Source: Burkholderia sp. BCC1644 (GTDB taxonomy: Bacteria > Pseudomonadota > Gammaproteobacteria > Burkholderiales > Burkholderiaceae). Taken from it: a stretch of 64,000 bases of DNA. The notes beneath the pieces are model-generated. The model searched no databases, was not told where the DNA came from, and worked only from the letters and a program-made list of their open reading frames with translations. The position numbers and the translations under genes are program-made. This document shows, piece after piece, positions 6,907 through 16,652 of the stretch (its first letter is position 1; each line of letters begins with the position of its first letter). The DNA lies in NCBI RefSeq assembly GCF_902833225.1, contig NZ_CADFEI010000005.1, forward strand, positions 372,001-436,000. The letters are read 5' to 3'.

Positions 6907-7269
6907 ATGCCGCGAATCAAAGCCCGCACCCTTCCCCTCGTCGACGTCGAGCGTCGCGACACGCTGTCACTACGCACCATTGCGCGGTACGACCGGAACG
7001 CACGCCGTCCGTCGACCCCGATCCTGATCGGCAAATACGTCGTCGGTCGCCGCCCCTTGGCCGACAGCGTACATACGGAGTATTTGATCCTCGACGGCAC
7101 TGAGATCGCCGGCAAGCAGATCTCGATCCCGAGCGAAGGCGACTGCGCCACCGCGATCAAGCGTCTGCGTGACGCGAAGCGCGCAGCGAGCATCGAGGCA
7201 TCGAAGGCGATCAAGAAAGCGAAGAAGCAGAGCAAGACGAGCACGGCAGCACCGCAGGAGGTCGCGTAA
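6907..7269 (+). CDS. Hypothetical phage protein
   Basis: A 120-aa ORF from ATG 6907 (GGAG 9 bases upstream; an in-frame ATG at 6895 is less likely). It has a basic N-terminus (MPRIKARTLPLVDVERRDTL), a beta-rich middle (TEYLILDGTEIAGKQISIPSEGD) and a Lys/Ala-rich helical tail that looks nucleic-acid binding. Its stop overlaps the start of the ParB-like gene by one base, so the two are coupled. Unknown function. Confidence 0.6.
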   Translation: MPRIKARTLPLVDVERRDTLSLRTIARYDRNARRPSTPILIGKYVVGRRPLADSVHTEYLILDGTEIAGKQISIPSEGDCATAIKRLRDAKRAASIEASKAIKKAKKQSKTSTAAPQEVA

Positions 7270-8699
7270 TGGATGACCGCACGCAACAGCTCGACCTGAC
7301 CGCGCCGATCCCGACCGGGAACACGAAGGCCGCAGCAGCCGCTGCGGGCGCAACGTCTGCGGACCTGTGGATGGTCCCCTACGGCCAACTTCACTATGAC
7401 CCGTCCGACAACATCCGACCGGTTGATCCCGAATGGGTGACGCACCTCACTGCCCTCATCGTTGAGAACGGGTACGACAAGGGTTCACCGCTCCACTGCT
7501 ACGCGCGAAAGGTTGACGGGAAGGATCTGCTGTACGTGTACAAGGGTCAGCACCGCTATCTTGCGGCTGGCAATGCAATCGAAGCTGGCAAGGACATCGG
7601 CAAGATCCCGGTCGTCGTTCGCGACGCCAAGACAGTCAACCGCGCCGAAATGGTTATCGACGGCTACCTTAGCAACGACAGCAAGCGATCGTCGCCGCTT
7701 GAACTGGCCGGCGTCGTCGCCGAGCTTCGCGACATCCACGGCATGACCCTCGCGGCCATCTGCAAGCGCCTGAATGTCAGCGACCAAACGATCCGTGACG
7801 TGGGCCTGCTCGAACGAGCACCGGCCGAACTGCATAAGCTCGTACGGGACGGTCAATGCACCGGCACGCTGGCGATTGAACAGATCCGCCAGCACGGCGG
7901 CGACAAGGCGCTCGAACGTATCGTCGTCGGCATATCCAAAGCTGCTGAAGCCGGAAAATCGAAGGTGACGAAGAAATTCCTCGACATAGCGCCCCAGCTC
8001 GATGCGCTCCCGGACCCGGCATCATCGTCCGAACAGGCAATACATGCGGCCACGACAACCAACCCCGCACCGATCGGAGCGTCGACAGCCGCGAACGTCA
8101 CTGTCGAGACGCAGGCGCCTGCACAGCCCGCCCCGCGCCAAAGCGCTCCCGCGAAGATCAACGACGTGCGCGCAAAGCAACTTTTGCAGGCGCTGCAGGC
8201 CGTGCTGCACGACCCCGTGTTCGGCAAACTTTCACCGGGAACCATCGAGGGCGTCCATCGCGCATTCGCTGGCCTTGAAGGTCTGCTCGACAGCCCCTCC
8301 CGATCGAAAAAGCATCCGCTTCACACTCCGAACCCGCACGGCGTATTCCAAGACTGCGAGAAACTTCACGCACCCAAGGCGACCAGCTCCGGTTTGATTC
8401 CCGCGAGCATCTACGTTGCACAACCCGAAGAAGGCGCGTGGATCTATTCGTTCGAAATGAATCTCGCACCGACCTACGCCTTCGGCGACCACTACCCGTC
8501 AATGCGGGACACGCCTGCGATTTTGCGGACCCGCGTTCAAGCCATTCGTGCGGCTGTGTCTGACGTGACTCGGCTGATGCACCACTCCGGACGCGCTAAA
8601 TCGAAGTCTGCAGCATCCGTCAATGCATGGCTCGACAAGCTGTTCACGACGCCCGACCCCGACTGGACGCCCGAAATGGCGCAGGAGGCAGCCAAATGA
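7269..8699 (+). CDS. ParB-like DNA-binding protein of the prophage
   Basis: A 476-aa protein. Residues about 35-135 look like a ParB N-terminal domain: MVPYGQLHYDPSDNIRP, then YVYKGQHRYLAAG, equivalent to the GxxR box of ParB/Srx folds. A ParB/KorB-like helix-turn-helix follows (MTLAAICKRLNVSDQTIRDVGLL). After a Pro/Ala-rich linker near residues 250-300 comes a second domain of unknown type. No parA lies beside it. The ribosome binding site is GGAGG. It could act as a transcription regulator or replication/partition factor; true plasmid-style partition is not shown by the sequence. Confidence 0.75.
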   Translation: MDDRTQQLDLTAPIPTGNTKAAAAAAGATSADLWMVPYGQLHYDPSDNIRPVDPEWVTHLTALIVENGYDKGSPLHCYARKVDGKDLLYVYKGQHRYLAAGNAIEAGKDIGKIPVVVRDAKTVNRAEMVIDGYLSNDSKRSSPLELAGVVAELRDIHGMTLAAICKRLNVSDQTIRDVGLLERAPAELHKLVRDGQCTGTLAIEQIRQHGGDKALERIVVGISKAAEAGKSKVTKKFLDIAPQLDALPDPASSSEQAIHAATTTNPAPIGASTAANVTVETQAPAQPAPRQSAPAKINDVRAKQLLQALQAVLHDPVFGKLSPGTIEGVHRAFAGLEGLLDSPSRSKKHPLHTPNPHGVFQDCEKLHAPKATSSGLIPASIYVAQPEEGAWIYSFEMNLAPTYAFGDHYPSMRDTPAILRTRVQAIRAAVSDVTRLMHHSGRAKSKSAASVNAWLDKLFTTPDPDWTPEMAQEAAK

Positions 8700-9172
8700 C
8701 CCCGCGCCCGGCCCTTTCTACCCCACGTCCGCTGCCGCGAAAGCGGGAACACGCGAAGAAGCGCCCGGCTATCTCACTGGCCAGCGTCAACGGCACTTCG
8801 ATGCAGTCGAACAGCAGCGGGCTGACGCCCGCAAAAACGATCCAGACACACGAAGCGCCGCTCGCGCGGCGCAAACCTATCCAGATGAACGAAGCCTTGG
8901 CGGATACCCGCCAAGGCAGGCTCGCGCGGCTCGACGCCCTTCACATCGAGATCCGGTCGTTGATCAGTGAGATCTCGCACGCGGCCGACGTCGAGCTGCT
9001 GGACCTGATGGCCGACGAGATCGGATCGTTCGCTCGCCACAAGACGGCGCAGGACGCTCGCACCTGGGCAGCCACCGCCGGCATCACGCTGGAAACCGGT
9101 TTGATGCAACTGGCTCGCGCAGTGCCAGGCGCGGCCGATGAAGCATTGAAGAATCAAGGAGCACCTGCATGA
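8696..9172 (+). CDS. Hypothetical phage protein
   Basis: A 158-aa ORF whose ATG overlaps the ParB-like stop in an ATGA junction. Its own stop overlaps the next start in the same way. The N-terminal 60 residues are basic and low-complexity. The rest is helical (RLARLDALHIEIRSLISEI, then VELLDLMADEIGSF). No family is recognised. Translational coupling on both sides places it firmly in the early operon. Confidence 0.6.
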   Translation: MTPRPALSTPRPLPRKREHAKKRPAISLASVNGTSMQSNSSGLTPAKTIQTHEAPLARRKPIQMNEALADTRQGRLARLDALHIEIRSLISEISHAADVELLDLMADEIGSFARHKTAQDARTWAATAGITLETGLMQLARAVPGAADEALKNQGAPA

Positions 9173-9423
9173 CCGTTGCAATGAAACCGATCTACCTCGA
9201 TATCGAATCGGTGTCGGCCGCAATCTCCCTGTCGCCAGCCGTCATTCATAAGCTCGTCCGGCAAGAAGAGTTTCCGAAGCCTCGCGCGCTGTCAGGTCGT
9301 CGTGTCGGGTGGCTCACGCGGGAAATCGAAGAATGGGCAGAGGCCCGGACACCGTCGGAATTCTTGCCGCCGCCAAACTGCGGAACTGGACGACGCAAGG
9401 CTAACGCACATGCGCCTGACTGA
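9169..9423 (+). CDS. AlpA-like regulator / probable excisionase
   Basis: An 84-aa protein with a winged helix-turn-helix of the AlpA/MerR-like type: LDIESVSAAISLSPAVIHKL, then EFPKPRALSGRRVGWLTREIEEW. Members either activate phage integrase genes or act as recombination directionality factors. It lies convergent with the integrase gene and overlaps its 3' end by 23 bp, the usual place for a prophage xis. It is last in the repressor-controlled operon, so it would be made on induction. Confidence 0.75.
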   Translation: MTVAMKPIYLDIESVSAAISLSPAVIHKLVRQEEFPKPRALSGRRVGWLTREIEEWAEARTPSEFLPPPNCGTGRRKANAHAPD

Positions 9424-10675
9424 CCGCCTCCAGCTTCACACTCAACTTCGACAACCACTGTCGGCGCTCGGCGTCATAGTCGTGACGATTGTAGACGCCG
9501 CCAACCCCCGGCAGCATGTGCCCGATAATCGCTTCACCGATCTCGTACGGACACCCGAGCGCAGCCAGCATGGTGCGCGCCGTGCGACGAAGATCATGAG
9601 GTGCCCAATGTGTCACTGCGAGGCGCGGCCGGACCTGTTTCGGCTTCGTTTCGCTATATGGCATATGGAAGTGCACCGCTGTACCGAACACTTTCTGTTG
9701 CATCGGGCCGTCTTTGTCAGCCGGGAACAACCAACCTTTCCCGTATCGCTCTAGCCGACGACGAACAATTGCTTCCGCCCGACCAACAAGTGGCACCCGC
9801 AAGTCCGTTGCGTTCTCGTGGCGAGCATTTTTTGTCTTGACCTTCGGTATCGTCCACCAAAGCCCGTCCGATTCTTCGGCAATCTCCCTCCCCTCCATAG
9901 ACCCAATCTCAGCGCCACGTGTTGCCGTCCACAGATAGAGCGTCAGGGCGTCTTCGACGTTGCGACTGAAGTTCGGCAGCCAGTTGATCACCGCCCCCGC
10001 CTCAGCGTCGCTCAGAAACCGCTTCACGGTTCCGGTCGGCTGCCCCTGAATACGCTTGCCGTTACTACGCAAACGACCGCGCATAATCTGACGCCACCAG
10101 TTCGGCGAGGATTCGTGTAGTTTGCCGGCATCGAGCGCATAGTCCCATGCAGCACCCAGCTCAAGCCGAAGCTTCGACGCCTGCACGGGGATGTGACGAA
10201 ATGAATCGATCTTGGTAAAAGCACGCTCGCGGGTCAACTCGGCCGCCGGCGTCTCTGCAAGATCGCCAATCATGGTCCTGAACATCCGTGCGACTTCGGC
10301 CGCGCCCTTCGGTTTTCGATTGTGCTCCACATGCCCTTTCAGGTACGCGGCACACACGTCACCCACTGTCAGCGAATCCCCTTGCTGTACCATTACGGCG
10401 ACAGTGCCGAGTGCTTGTCGCTTACACAGTGCGGGGTCGTTGCCTGCGTTGCGCTGATCCCTCAGACGCTCCCATTCAACGGCCGCAGCTGCGATCGACA
10501 GCGCGGGCCATTCGCCGATTTTGATTTGTCGCATACGCCCATCGACGGGCGATTTGTACCGGTAGATCCAGCTACGGCGCGAAGCTGTTGCCTCAAGCCT
10601 GAGACCAGGACAACCGTCGATATTCAAATGTGCACCGGGCAAAAGTTGCTTTGCAGTGCGCGCGTCAAACCGCAT
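9401..10675 (-). CDS. Prophage tyrosine integrase
   Basis: A 424-aa site-specific recombinase of the P4-like type. The N-terminal DUF4102-like domain (GCPGLRLEATASRRSWIYRY, KIGEWPALSIAAA) is followed by a SAM-like core-binding domain and the catalytic domain. Catalytic residues are visible: Arg in TATRGAEIGSM, His-x-x-Arg in HDLRRTARTML, His in IIGHMLPG and Tyr in YNRHDY. GAGG lies just upstream of ATG 10675. The gene faces away from mutS with 159 bp between the starts, and no tRNA gene is there. Integration in or beside mutS is inferred. Confidence 0.93.
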   Translation of the reverse strand: MRFDARTAKQLLPGAHLNIDGCPGLRLEATASRRSWIYRYKSPVDGRMRQIKIGEWPALSIAAAAVEWERLRDQRNAGNDPALCKRQALGTVAVMVQQGDSLTVGDVCAAYLKGHVEHNRKPKGAAEVARMFRTMIGDLAETPAAELTRERAFTKIDSFRHIPVQASKLRLELGAAWDYALDAGKLHESSPNWWRQIMRGRLRSNGKRIQGQPTGTVKRFLSDAEAGAVINWLPNFSRNVEDALTLYLWTATRGAEIGSMEGREIAEESDGLWWTIPKVKTKNARHENATDLRVPLVGRAEAIVRRRLERYGKGWLFPADKDGPMQQKVFGTAVHFHMPYSETKPKQVRPRLAVTHWAPHDLRRTARTMLAALGCPYEIGEAIIGHMLPGVGGVYNRHDYDAERRQWLSKLSVKLEAVSQAHVR

Positions 10676-10684
10676 TCAATCCTC

Positions 10685-10735
10685 GGCGTAGGTTTCCGCC
10701 ACACACAGGACAGCACCGGCGTAGGCGTAGGTTTC
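10685..10735. repeat. Direct repeats, candidate integrase arm-type sites
   Basis: GGCGTAGGTTTC occurs at 10685-10696 and again at 10724-10735, 39 bp apart, with an extra GGCGTA just before the second copy. Short direct repeats between an integrase start and the attachment junction are typical of integrase arm-binding sites. Function is inferred from position. Confidence 0.4.
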
Positions 10736-10747
10736 GTAAAGAGCGAA

Positions 10748-10776
10748 AAGCTACGCTGATGATGAGAATTTAGCAA
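10748..10776 (-). promoter_or_regulatory. Candidate integrase promoter
   Basis: On the minus strand TTGCTA (10776-10771), a 17-bp spacer and TAGCTT (10753-10748) make a weak sigma-70-like promoter about 70 bp before the integrase start. The arm-type repeats lie between it and the gene. Confidence 0.35.
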
Positions 10777-10834
10777 GATGTCGTGACACGGGGAAATTCG
10801 ACACCGAAGCCCCAGAAACTGACGGAAAGCCTTG

Positions 10835-13525
10835 ATGGATAAGGACGTGCGAGAAATTACAGAACAGAAACAGCAGCTTACAGAAGCCGCCTTTAGCAAT
10901 CACACTCCGATGATGCAGCAGTACCTGCGCATCAAGGCCGACCATCCCGACACACTCGTCTTCTACCGGATGGGCGACTTCTACGAGCTGTTCTTCGAAG
11001 ATGCGGAAAAGGCCGCACGCCTGCTCGACCTGACCCTCACGCAGCGCGGCGCGTCGGCCGGCACGCCGATCAAGATGGCCGGCGTGCCGCATCACGCGGT
11101 CGAACAGTATCTGGCGAAGCTCGTGAAGATGGGCGAATCGGTCGCGATCTGCGAACAGATCGGCGATCCTGCCACGTCGAAGGGGCCCGTCGAGCGCAAG
11201 GTCGTGCGCGTCGTCACCCCCGGCACGCTGACCGATGCGGCGCTGCTGTCCGACAAGAACGACGTGTACCTGCTCGCGATGTGCACGGGCCACAACAAGC
11301 GCGGCGTCGCAGTCAACGTCGGCCTCGCGTGGCTGAACCTCGCCAGCGGCGCACTGCGGCTCGCCGAAATCGAACCCGATCAGCTCGCGGCTGCGCTGGA
11401 GCGCATCCGGCCGGCCGAAATCCTGACGCCGGACGGCGCGACCGACGCCGTGCCCGCAGGCGCGGGCGCAAGCAAGCGCGTGCCGGCCTGGCACTTCGAC
11501 ATCGCATCGGGCACGCAGCGCCTGTGCGACCAGCTCGACGTCGCGAGTCTCGACGGATTCGGCGCGCACTCGCTGACGAGCGCATGCGGCGCGGCCGGCG
11601 CGCTGCTGCTCTATGCGGCGGCTACGCAGGGCCAGCAGCTGCGGCACGTGCGCAGCCTGAAGGTGGAGAACGAAACCGAATACATCGGGCTCGATCCGGC
11701 CACGCGTCGCAACCTCGAACTGACCGAGACGCTGCGCGGCACCGAATCGCCGACGCTGTATTCGCTGCTCGACACCTGCTGCACGACGATGGGCAGCCGC
11801 CTGCTGCGTCATTGGCTGCATCACCCGCCGCGCGCGTCGGTTGCCGCGCAATCGCGCCAGCAGGCCATCGGCGCGCTGCTCGATGCGCCGGCGAACGCGA
11901 GCCTCGATGCGCTGCGCAGCGCGCTGCGCCAGATCGCCGACGTCGAACGGATCACCGGGCGTCTCGCGCTGCTGTCCGCGCGCCCGCGCGACCTGTCGAG
12001 CCTGCGTGACACGTTCGCCGCGCTGCCGGCGCTGCGCGAGCGCATCAGCGCGATCGTCGCGAATGCCGATTCGCTCACGCGCGTCGATGCGGCACTCGCG
12101 CCGCCCGCCGAATGCCTCGACCTGCTGACCAGCTCGATTGCGCCCGAACCGGCCGCGATGGTGCGCGACGGCGGCGTGATCGCGCGCGGCTACGATGCCG
12201 AACTCGACGAACTGCGCGACATTTCGGAGAACTGCGGGCAGTTCCTGATCGATCTCGAAGCACGCGAACGCACGCGCACCGGCATCGCGAACCTGCGCGT
12301 CGAATACAACAAGGTGCACGGCTTCTACATCGAAGTCACGCGTGGCCAGACGGACAAGGTGCCCGACGACTACCGCCGCCGCCAGACGCTGAAGAACGCC
12401 GAGCGCTACATCACGCCCGAACTGAAAACCTTCGAGGACAAGGCGCTGTCCGCGCAGGAACGCGCGCTCGCGCGCGAGCGCGCGCTGTACGACTCGGTGC
12501 TGCAGGCGCTGCTGCCGTTCATCCCCGAGTGCCAGCGCGTCGCGTCGGCACTCGCCGAGCTCGACCTGCTCGCCGCCTTCGCCGAACGCGCGCGCGCGCT
12601 CGACTGGGTCGCACCGACCTTCACCGACGAGATCGGCATCGACATCGAACAGGGCCGCCACCCGGTCGTCGAAGCGCAGGTCGAGCAGTTCATCGCGAAC
12701 GACTGCCGGTTCGGCACCGAGCGCAAGCTGTTGCTGATCACCGGTCCGAACATGGGCGGCAAGTCGACGTTCATGCGGCAGACCGCACTGATCGCGCTGA
12801 TGGCTTACGTCGGCAGCTACGTGCCGGCGAAGTCGGCGTGCTTCGGTCCGATCGACCGGATCTTCACGCGCATCGGCGCAGCAGACGATCTCGCGGGCGG
12901 CCGCTCGACGTTCATGGTCGAGATGACCGAGGCCGCGGCGATCCTCAACGACGCGACGCCGCAAAGCCTCGTACTGATGGACGAGATCGGCCGCGGCACG
13001 TCGACGTTCGACGGCCTCGCACTCGCGTGGGCGATCGCCCGCCACCTGCTCGCACACAACGCGTGCTACACGCTGTTCGCGACGCACTACTTCGAGTTGA
13101 CGCAGTTGCCAGCCGAATTCCCGCAGGCGGCCAACGTCCACCTGTCGGCCGTCGAACACGGCCACGGCATCGTGTTCCTGCACGCGGTCAACGAAGGACC
13201 GGCGAACCAGAGCTACGGCCTGCAGGTCGCGCAGCTCGCCGGCGTCCCGGCACCGGTGATCCGCGCCGCGCGCAAGCACCTCGCCTATCTCGAACAGCAG
13301 TCGGCATCGCAGCACACGCCGCAACTCGACCTGTTCAGCGCACCGCAGGCGATCGTCGACGATCTCGAATGCGCAGATGCTCCGGCCCGGCCCGACGCAC
13401 CGCATCCGGCGCTCGACAAGCTGCGCGACATCGATCCCGACGATCTCAAGCCGCGCGAGGCGCTCGATCTGCTGTACGAACTGCGCACGCTGGTCCGGTC
13501 GCACGATGCCGACGGGCACGCGTAA
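10835..13525 (+). CDS. mutS: DNA mismatch repair protein MutS
   Basis: 896 aa. MutS recognises mismatches as a dimer and recruits MutL. The mismatch-reading FYE motif is at residues about 49-51 (GDFYELF). The ATPase has Walker [10 protein letters not shown] near residue 636, Walker [14 protein letters not shown] near 712 and ATHYFEL after it. ATG 10835 has GGAAAG upstream; a TTG at 10832 is one codon earlier. About 22 residues ([15 protein letters not shown]...) precede the conserved HTPMMQQYL, longer than in E. coli. That stretch and the upstream DNA are AT-richer than the gene body and probably come from the adjacent prophage end. Confidence 0.95.
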   Translation: MDKDVREITEQKQQLTEAAFSNHTPMMQQYLRIKADHPDTLVFYRMGDFYELFFEDAEKAARLLDLTLTQRGASAGTPIKMAGVPHHAVEQYLAKLVKMGESVAICEQIGDPATSKGPVERKVVRVVTPGTLTDAALLSDKNDVYLLAMCTGHNKRGVAVNVGLAWLNLASGALRLAEIEPDQLAAALERIRPAEILTPDGATDAVPAGAGASKRVPAWHFDIASGTQRLCDQLDVASLDGFGAHSLTSACGAAGALLLYAAATQGQQLRHVRSLKVENETEYIGLDPATRRNLELTETLRGTESPTLYSLLDTCCTTMGSRLLRHWLHHPPRASVAAQSRQQAIGALLDAPANASLDALRSALRQIADVERITGRLALLSARPRDLSSLRDTFAALPALRERISAIVANADSLTRVDAALAPPAECLDLLTSSIAPEPAAMVRDGGVIARGYDAELDELRDISENCGQFLIDLEARERTRTGIANLRVEYNKVHGFYIEVTRGQTDKVPDDYRRRQTLKNAERYITPELKTFEDKALSAQERALARERALYDSVLQALLPFIPECQRVASALAELDLLAAFAERARALDWVAPTFTDEIGIDIEQGRHPVVEAQVEQFIANDCRFGTERKLLLITGPNMGGKSTFMRQTALIALMAYVGSYVPAKSACFGPIDRIFTRIGAADDLAGGRSTFMVEMTEAAAILNDATPQSLVLMDEIGRGTSTFDGLALAWAIARHLLAHNACYTLFATHYFELTQLPAEFPQAANVHLSAVEHGHGIVFLHAVNEGPANQSYGLQVAQLAGVPAPVIRAARKHLAYLEQQSASQHTPQLDLFSAPQAIVDDLECADAPARPDAPHPALDKLRDIDPDDLKPREALDLLYELRTLVRSHDADGHA

Positions 13526-14777
13526 GCGCATCTCGCCGGGCCTGCCGGCCCGCGCGGCCGCCGCGCTCGTCGCGGCGTTACTCGCGCTCGCGCAGGCCGG
13601 TGCGCAGGCTGCACCGCCGAAGCGCACCACCGCGCCCTACTCGTTCGCGGTCGTGTCGGGCGTCATCAACGTCCCGGCGGACGAACCCTCCGCCCAGCGG
13701 CTGCTCGATTCGATCGCGCGCGAGCGCAACCTCGCTTTCGTGGTCTATGCGGGCGATCTCAAGGGTTCGAAGGAAGCGTGCCGCGATGCGCTGTATTCGC
13801 AGCGCGGCGCGATCCTGGATTCGGCGCGCGTGCCGCTCGTGTTCATTCCCGGCCACGACGACTGGCTGACGTGCAACACGGCAGCCGGCGGCGGCTACGA
13901 TCCGGTCGAGCGGCTCGACTTCCTGCGGCAGACGCTGCTCGCCGACTCCGCGCTGCCCGATCCCGGCGGGCTGCAGATCACGCGGGAAAGCGAAGTCGCA
14001 CGGTTCCGGCCGTATCGCGAGAATGCCCGCTGGATGCGCGACGACATCGTCTACGTCGCGCTCAACGCGCCGGCGCCGAACAATCACTACCTGACGGCCG
14101 GCGGCCGCAACGGCGAATTCGAGGATCGCATCGTCGCGAACGGTTTCTGGATCGACCACGCGGCCGAATACGCGAAGCGGCGCGAAGCGCGCGCGATCGT
14201 GGTGATTTTCGAAGGCGATCCGCAGTTCGAACGCTATGAACGCGCGGAACGCTTTGCGTGGCTGCGTTTCAACCGGCCGCGCGTACGCGACGGCTTCCGT
14301 GAGCTGAAACGAACGCTGGTGAAGGCTGCGGCGACGTTCCGCGGCCCGATCCTGGTGATGCACGCGAGTGGCGAACCGCTGGCGAACGGCTTCCTGATCG
14401 ACCGGCCGCTGCGTGCCGACGATGGTGAGCTGATAGGAAACCTGACGCGCGTCGCGATCGGACCGCGCCATCCGGCGAATCAGTGGGTCAAGGTGAGCGT
14501 GTCGCCGTCACGGCAGACGATCTTCAACGTGAGCCTGCAGGAGGTGCCCAAGAACCTGCCGGTGCCGCCCGCGCTGCCGCTCGTGCCGCACGACGACGTA
14601 CCGCTGCCACAGATGCCTGAAATCCCTGCGTTGCCGGCGTTGCCCGACTCGTCGTCGGTCGCGCCGCCGCTGCAGGGTGACGGCGCCGCCCCGGGCGGCG
14701 CGTCGTGGCCGGTGCCGCCCCCTGCATCGGGGCCGGCACCCGGCCTGCCTGCCAGCTCAGTGCAGGGTACGCCCTGA
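13506..14777 (+). CDS. Exported protein, degenerate metallophosphoesterase-like
   Basis: 423 aa. ATG 13506 overlaps the end of mutS by 20 bp, so the two genes are probably co-transcribed. The N-terminus has a signal peptide ([21 protein letters not shown]). The core resembles calcineurin-like phosphoesterases ([10 protein letters not shown], then VFIPGHDDW), but the expected first metal motif D-x-H is absent: the site reads VVSGVIN. The C-terminal 80 residues are Pro-rich. It may be a non-catalytic relative; function unknown. The 3' end overlaps slyD, which is convergent, by 21 bp. Confidence 0.7.
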   Translation: MPTGTRKRISPGLPARAAAALVAALLALAQAGAQAAPPKRTTAPYSFAVVSGVINVPADEPSAQRLLDSIARERNLAFVVYAGDLKGSKEACRDALYSQRGAILDSARVPLVFIPGHDDWLTCNTAAGGGYDPVERLDFLRQTLLADSALPDPGGLQITRESEVARFRPYRENARWMRDDIVYVALNAPAPNNHYLTAGGRNGEFEDRIVANGFWIDHAAEYAKRREARAIVVIFEGDPQFERYERAERFAWLRFNRPRVRDGFRELKRTLVKAAATFRGPILVMHASGEPLANGFLIDRPLRADDGELIGNLTRVAIGPRHPANQWVKVSVSPSRQTIFNVSLQEVPKNLPVPPALPLVPHDDVPLPQMPEIPALPALPDSSSVAPPLQGDGAAPGGASWPVPPPASGPAPGLPASSVQGTP

Positions 14778-15299
14778 CGGCGCTTCGCCATCTTCGTCTT
14801 CGTCCTCGTCGACGATTTCGAGCCCTTCCGCGCCATGCGCGTGCTCATGCTCGATTTCGTCTTCGGTGGCTTCGCGAACGTCCTTCACGGTCAGTGCGAA
14901 ACGCAGCGCCATGCCGGCCAGCGGGTGATTGCCGTCGAGCACGACCTTGTCTTCGGCGACGTCGGTGACCGTATAGATCAGCGAATCGACTTCCTCGTCG
15001 CCGTCTTCCGGCGTGCCTTCGAACTGCATACCCACTTCGAGCGGCTCGGGAAAACGATCGCGCGGCTCGATCTTCACGAGTTCGGGATCGTAGTCGCCGA
15101 ACGCGTCCTGCGGCTCGAGCTGAACCTGCGCCTCGTAGCCCGGCTCGTGGCCGTCGAGCTGTTCCTCGATCTTGGGGAACGTGCCATCATAGCCGCCGTG
15201 CAGATAGACCATCGGCTCGTCGCTTTCCTCGATCAGATTGCCCTGTGCATCCGACAGCTTGTAAGTGACCGACACGACGGTGTTTTTTGCGATTTTCAT
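14757..15299 (-). CDS. slyD: FKBP-type peptidyl-prolyl isomerase SlyD
   Basis: 180 aa. SlyD is a cytoplasmic prolyl isomerase and chaperone. It starts at MKIAKNTVVSVTYKL (15299) with GGGAGAA upstream, leads into the FKBP half with ESDEPMVYLHG, contains the inserted chaperone flap (about 75-120) and returns with NHPLAGMALRFALTV. The tail has only a short HEHAHG and an acidic DEDEDEDGE stretch, in place of the long His/Cys metal-binding tail of E. coli SlyD. Nickel handling is therefore uncertain. The start is 32 bp from divergent roxA. Confidence 0.9.
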   Translation of the reverse strand: MKIAKNTVVSVTYKLSDAQGNLIEESDEPMVYLHGGYDGTFPKIEEQLDGHEPGYEAQVQLEPQDAFGDYDPELVKIEPRDRFPEPLEVGMQFEGTPEDGDEEVDSLIYTVTDVAEDKVVLDGNHPLAGMALRFALTVKDVREATEDEIEHEHAHGAEGLEIVDEDEDEDGEAPSGRTLH

Positions 15300-15331
15300 C
15301 CAATTCTCCCAAATACAACTCTCATTATACG

Positions 15332-16552
15332 ATGCGCAACCGGTCTCAAGCCGAACCGCGGGATACCGCTGCCGCCCCGCTCGGCGCGCCGCCTTCCGAT
15401 CTTCCCACACCGCTGCTCGGCGGTCTCACGCCGGCGCAATTCATGCGCGGCTACTGGCAGAAGAAGCCGCTGCTGATCCGTCAGGCGATCCCCGGCGTCG
15501 CGTCACCGGTCTCGCGCGACGCGCTGTTCGAGCTTGCCGCCGACTATGACGCGGAATCGCGACTGATCACCCATTTTCGTAACAAGTGGCAACTGGCGCA
15601 CGGCCCGTTCGAACCGGGCTCGCTGCCGGCCGTCACGCGCAAGGCGTGGACCCTGCTCGTACAAGGGCTCGACCTGCACGTCGACGCGGCGCGCGCGCTG
15701 CTCGACCGCTTCCGCTTCATCCCCGACGCGCGGCTGGACGACCTGATGATCTCGTATGCGACGGACGGCGGTGGCGTCGGCCCGCATTTCGATTCATACG
15801 ACGTCTTCCTGCTGCAGGTCGAAGGCCGGCGCCGCTGGCGTGTCGGTGCGCAAAAGGACCTGTCGCTGCAGCCGGACGTGCCGCTGAAGATCCTCGAAAA
15901 CTTCGAGCCGAGCGACGAATGGGTGCTGGAGCCCGGCGACATGCTTTACCTGCCGCCGCACATCGCGCACGACGGCGTCGCCGAAGGCGAGTGCATGACC
16001 TGCTCGATCGGCTTCCGGGCCCCGTCCGCCGGCGAACTGGGCGCCCAGTTCCTGTACTATCTCGCGGAGCGCGGCGGCCTGCGCGACGGGGGCGGCGACG
16101 ATCTCTACCGCGACCCGAAGCAGCCGGCCGTCGATACGCCCGCACAATTGCCTCCGGCGATGGTCGAGCGTGTCGCCGAGATCGTCGATGCGATCCGCTG
16201 GCGCAAGCGCGACGTCGCCGAATTCCTCGGTTGCTACCTGAGCGAGCCCAAGCCGAACGTCGTTTTCGACCCGCCGGCGCGCCCGTTGTCCGAGTCCGCG
16301 TTCGTCACGCAAGCTTCACGACGTGGCGTGTGTCTCGACAGAAGGGCCGCATTGATGTATAACGCGCGCTCGTACTTCATTAATGGTGAGGAAGGACCGC
16401 TCGAGCAGGCCGGTGAATGGCTGCCCGAACTGGCCAATCAACGCCAGATGGAGGCGAAACGGTTTGTAACACTATCCCGGGTTCCCTCAATGACAGCCTT
16501 GTTGCACGAGTGGTATCGTGCGGGCTGGATACGGGTCGGAAACCGGAATTAG
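15332..16552 (+). CDS. roxA: Ribosomal protein L16 3-hydroxylase (arginine), RoxA type
   Basis: 406 aa. This JmjC/cupin-type 2-oxoglutarate and Fe(II) oxygenase (E. coli YcfD/RoxA) hydroxylates an arginine of ribosomal protein L16. The iron-binding H-x-D is seen in GPHFDSYDVF, and the distal His in YLPPHIAHDGV. RYWQKKP-like entry (FMRGYWQKKPLLIRQA) and the winged C-terminal domain are present. ATG 15332 is chosen because the upstream in-frame start would overlap slyD; no clear Shine-Dalgarno is visible. Confidence 0.88.
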   Translation: MRNRSQAEPRDTAAAPLGAPPSDLPTPLLGGLTPAQFMRGYWQKKPLLIRQAIPGVASPVSRDALFELAADYDAESRLITHFRNKWQLAHGPFEPGSLPAVTRKAWTLLVQGLDLHVDAARALLDRFRFIPDARLDDLMISYATDGGGVGPHFDSYDVFLLQVEGRRRWRVGAQKDLSLQPDVPLKILENFEPSDEWVLEPGDMLYLPPHIAHDGVAEGECMTCSIGFRAPSAGELGAQFLYYLAERGGLRDGGGDDLYRDPKQPAVDTPAQLPPAMVERVAEIVDAIRWRKRDVAEFLGCYLSEPKPNVVFDPPARPLSESAFVTQASRRGVCLDRRAALMYNARSYFINGEEGPLEQAGEWLPELANQRQMEAKRFVTLSRVPSMTALLHEWYRAGWIRVGNRN

Positions 16553-16646
16553 TGTGAGTCGCCCCGTATGCCCGTACGGATCAAATTCTGTATGGGAAAG
16601 ACAACGTATTGACCCCGCATTTGTCGACGGTCGATAGGAAAGTGCA

Positions 16647-16652
16647 TATAAT
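16647..16652 (+). promoter_or_regulatory. Candidate -10 of the Ala-rich lipoprotein gene
   Basis: A consensus TATAAT lies 133 bp before the ATG at 16785. TCGACG 17 bp upstream is a poor -35. This would leave a leader of about 125 bases with no gene in it. Confidence 0.4.

Noticed and set aside
10676..10834. tRNA gene as integration target
   Set aside because: No cloverleaf arms, T-loop GTTCGA-type motif or CCA end could be found beside the integrase.
10624..10899. 91-codon minus-strand ORF across the integrase start and mutS start
   Set aside because: Overlaps both real starts, has no ribosome binding site and odd Cys/Ser-rich composition.
10751..13630. 959-codon minus-strand ORF opposite mutS
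   Set aside because: Pure mirror of mutS codon use (Arg/Ala/Glu low-complexity), no start signal and no domain.
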